15,461 nt of DNA. Source: Pseudomonadota bacterium (GTDB taxonomy: Bacteria > Pseudomonadota > Alphaproteobacteria > Rhizobiales > Devosiaceae). Position numbers and translations under genes: made by a program. The stretch lies in assembly GCA_023430705.1 (NCBI GenBank), contig JAEYZJ010000080.1:1-15461 (forward strand). The letters run 5' to 3'. Below the pieces are notes generated by a model that had not been told where the DNA came from, ran no database searches, and saw only the letters and a list, made by a program, of their open reading frames with translations. Shown piece after piece: positions 14,230 to 15,461 of this stretch. Within the stretch, counting starts at the first letter, position 1. Each line of letters begins with the position of its first letter.

Positions 14230-14266
14230 TGCCGCCCTCTGAACACCAGCTCGGAGCAGCAGATGC

Positions 14267-14282
14267 TAGGCAGACTTGCCTA
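14267..14282. repeat. Inverted repeat TAGGCA-GACT-TGCCTA
   Basis: Perfect 6-base arms surround a 4-base spacer next to the AT-rich part of the divergent promoter region. It is a possible operator for either gene. Confidence 0.45.
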
Positions 14283-14347
14283 ACCAAACGATAAATAGGG
14301 GGTAAGTACAAAGGAATGCGGCCCGGCGACACCCCCTTCGCCCACTC

Positions 14348-14370
14348 GTTAACTCCCGTTAACCCGACTC
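14348..14370 (+). promoter_or_regulatory. Paired GTTAAC motifs plus GANTC (CtrA/CcrM-like)
   Basis: GTTAAC occurs at 14348-14353 and again at 14358-14363, giving TTAA-N6-TTAA, one base short of the TTAA-N7-TTAA CtrA consensus of alphaproteobacteria. A GANTC site (GACTC, 14366-14370) follows directly. The elements lie 16-38 bp before the FliK-like start, where a cell-cycle or flagellar-hierarchy regulator could act. Confidence 0.35.
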
Positions 14371-14385
14371 CGGGCATGGTGGTGC

Positions 14386-15461
14386 ATGTCCGATCTCGCC
14401 ACCCTGCTGGCCCAGCTGTCCAACCGCGCCGATGCCGCATCCGATCCGGCCATGGCCGCAGTCCGGCTGGCTCGTGCCGGCATCGATGCGCTGGTCCTCA
14501 AGCTCGGCCAGAGTGGCGAGGCGACCGTCGCGGCGCGACTGCCGGGTGGGCTGACGCAACTCAGCACCGGCAGCGAAACCTTCGTGCTCAAGCTGGCTTC
14601 GCCGCTCCCGGTCAACACGCGGGTGCTCGTCAGCGTGGCCAACAGTCCGGCAGGCCAGCCCACCGTCACCGTGACGCCGCAGCCTGCGAGGCCGATGTCG
14701 GCTCCGGCGCTCGCTCTTCCGCGAACGTCCATTCCCGCCATGTTGCCGCCCGCGCCCGCCCCGGCCGCGGTGCAGGCCGTTGTCGCCCCTGCGCCGGGCA
14801 TCACCGTGCCTCCCCCGGCTCCCGCAGCAACCGCATCCGCTCCGGCACCTGTCGCCGCACCAGGAACGCCACCGCCGGCTGAGGTCGCCAAACAGCCCGC
14901 CGTCACAGCGACGCCAGCCGAGAAAGCGGTTGAGAGCGCGCAGCCGGGCCGGCCTGTACTGCCCTTCCCTCCGGCCTCCGCTCCGCCATTGCCGCCGCCT
15001 GTCGGCATGCCGCGTCTCGCGCCACCTCTGGCGTCCCCAGCCCCGATCGCTGCTCCCGCCACACCGCAGCCCACCACCACGCCGGCTCCAACTCTGGCAT
15101 CGGCGCAGCCAGCCCCTCCATTGGCCCCTCCGCCGGCCGCGCCCACCGCGGCGGCAGTGCAGGCGACGACTGCAAGATCACCGGCTCTCCCGGTGCCACC
15201 CGCCGCCGCAGCACCGACTCCCAGTGTCCCGAGCAATCTGCAGCCCCCGGTGACGGCTCCCCCGCCGGCGGCCGCGCCTGCGAGCCCTCATCAGGCTGCG
15301 CCCAGGGCGCAGATATCGGTCCCCCCGCCCGCAGCCCGGCCCGCGCCACCCTCATCACTGCCGCTCGCGCAGGTCCTCGCCGACCCCGTGCAGGCTGCCG
15401 CTCGCCAGGATACCGTGGCGCCGATGATGGCGCGGGCGGCGGCGATCGTGGCAAACCCGGC
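14386..15461 (+). CDS. Pro/Ala-rich FliK-like protein (candidate flagellar hook-length control), 3' end outside window
   Basis: The frame from ATG 14386 (MSDLATLLAQLSNRADAA) stays open to the window end, giving 358 residues with no stop. Residues 1 to about 105 look folded, with predicted strands such as GEATVAARLPGGL, TFVLKLASPLPVNTRVLVSV and PTVTVTPQ. From about 106 onward the chain is almost entirely Pro, Ala, Thr, Ser, Val and Gln, a disordered low-complexity segment. A small N-terminal domain, a long Pro/Ala stretch and a C-terminal domain beyond the window would fit FliK, which measures hook length and switches export specificity. The neighbouring chemotaxis operon supports a flagellar role. 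The decisive FliK C-terminal domain is not visible, so the call is tentative. No strong ribosome site is seen; GGTGGT lies just upstream. Confidence 0.55.
   Translation, partial: MSDLATLLAQLSNRADAASDPAMAAVRLARAGIDALVLKLGQSGEATVAARLPGGLTQLSTGSETFVLKLASPLPVNTRVLVSVANSPAGQPTVTVTPQPARPMSAPALALPRTSIPAMLPPAPAPAAVQAVVAPAPGITVPPPAPAATASAPAPVAAPGTPPPAEVAKQPAVTATPAEKAVESAQPGRPVLPFPPASAPPLPPPVGMPRLAPPLASPAPIAAPATPQPTTTPAPTLASAQPAPPLAPPPAAPTAAAVQATTARSPALPVPPAAAAPTPSVPSNLQPPVTAPPPAAAPASPHQAAPRAQISVPPPAARPAPPSSLPLAQVLADPVQAAARQDTVAPMMARAAAIVANP

Larger units (their letters stand above)
14230..14385. promoter_or_regulatory. Divergent intergenic region (GGDEF-EAL / FliK-like gene)
   Basis: This 156-bp region between divergent genes contains an inverted repeat TAGGCA-GACT-TGCCTA (14267-14282), then an AT-rich stretch (about 14281-14312), then the paired GTTAAC motifs. 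Both promoters should lie here. No convincing sigma-54 (GG-N10-GC) or sigma-70 pair could be fixed. Confidence 0.45.

Noticed and set aside
14267..14282. Possible sigma-54 promoter at TAGGCAGACTTGCC
   Set aside because: The GG to GC spacing is 7 instead of the required 10 bases; it is better described as an inverted repeat.
14349..15236. A minus-strand frame giving a Gly/Ala-rich protein opposite the FliK-like gene
   Set aside because: It is the complement of Pro/Ala codons (Pro CCN reads as Gly GGN), and the plus-strand frame 14386 onward stays open with a sensible N-terminal domain.

Overview
The window is GC-rich, densely packed bacterial DNA that carries a complete core chemotaxis operon. 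Three things point to a motile alphaproteobacterium: the order STAS protein-cheY-cheA-cheW-mcp-cheW-cheR-cheB, the clustered GANTC (CcrM-type) sites in the operon's upstream region, and TTAAC (CtrA-like) motifs near a flagellar-type gene. The order Hyphomicrobiales is plausible, but the genus is only a guess and no taxonomic marker is present.

Layout. Bases 1-657 hold the C-terminal part of a Gfo/Idh/MocA-type oxidoreductase. It converges on an isochorismatase-type cysteine hydrolase (654-1292, minus), and the two stop codons share one CTAG. A divergent intergenic region then leads to a REC-HD-GYP response regulator (1484-2539), a likely c-di-GMP phosphodiesterase. A 442-bp gap (2540-2981) holds seven GANTC sites, six of them in three successive inverted repeats with near-helical spacing, followed by an AT-rich promoter-like island.

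The chemotaxis operon runs from 2982 to 12448 on the plus strand. Its genes are a non-phosphorylatable STAS protein (CheS-like), cheY, cheA, cheW, a transmembrane chemoreceptor, a second cheW, cheR, cheB and a 572-residue soluble helical protein. Four junctions are ATGA overlaps. Two junctions carry strong GC-rich hairpins (6227-6255 and 8665-8690).

The last operon gene (10730-12448) is the most interesting object. It has no transmembrane segment. It carries two degenerate copies of the chemoreceptor signalling-hairpin pattern, between them a DxTxQ motif like the active site of the CheY-phosphatase CheZ, and an acidic tail ending in DLEDLLF that resembles the CheY-binding C-terminal peptide of CheZ. 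I propose it as a candidate CheZ-like CheY-P phosphatase or sink factor.

The operon converges on a PAS-GGDEF-EAL protein (12445-14229, minus), again with stops sharing CTAG. After a short intergenic region with paired TTAAC motifs, a Pro/Ala-rich FliK-like gene starts at 14386 and runs off the window end.

How it works together (inference from families): the receptor and the two CheW proteins control CheA; CheA phosphorylates CheY and CheB; CheR and CheB set receptor methylation; the STAS protein and the CheZ-like protein are candidates for ending the CheY-P signal. The two c-di-GMP enzymes that bracket the operon and the adjacent FliK-like gene suggest a motility and lifestyle-switch locus.
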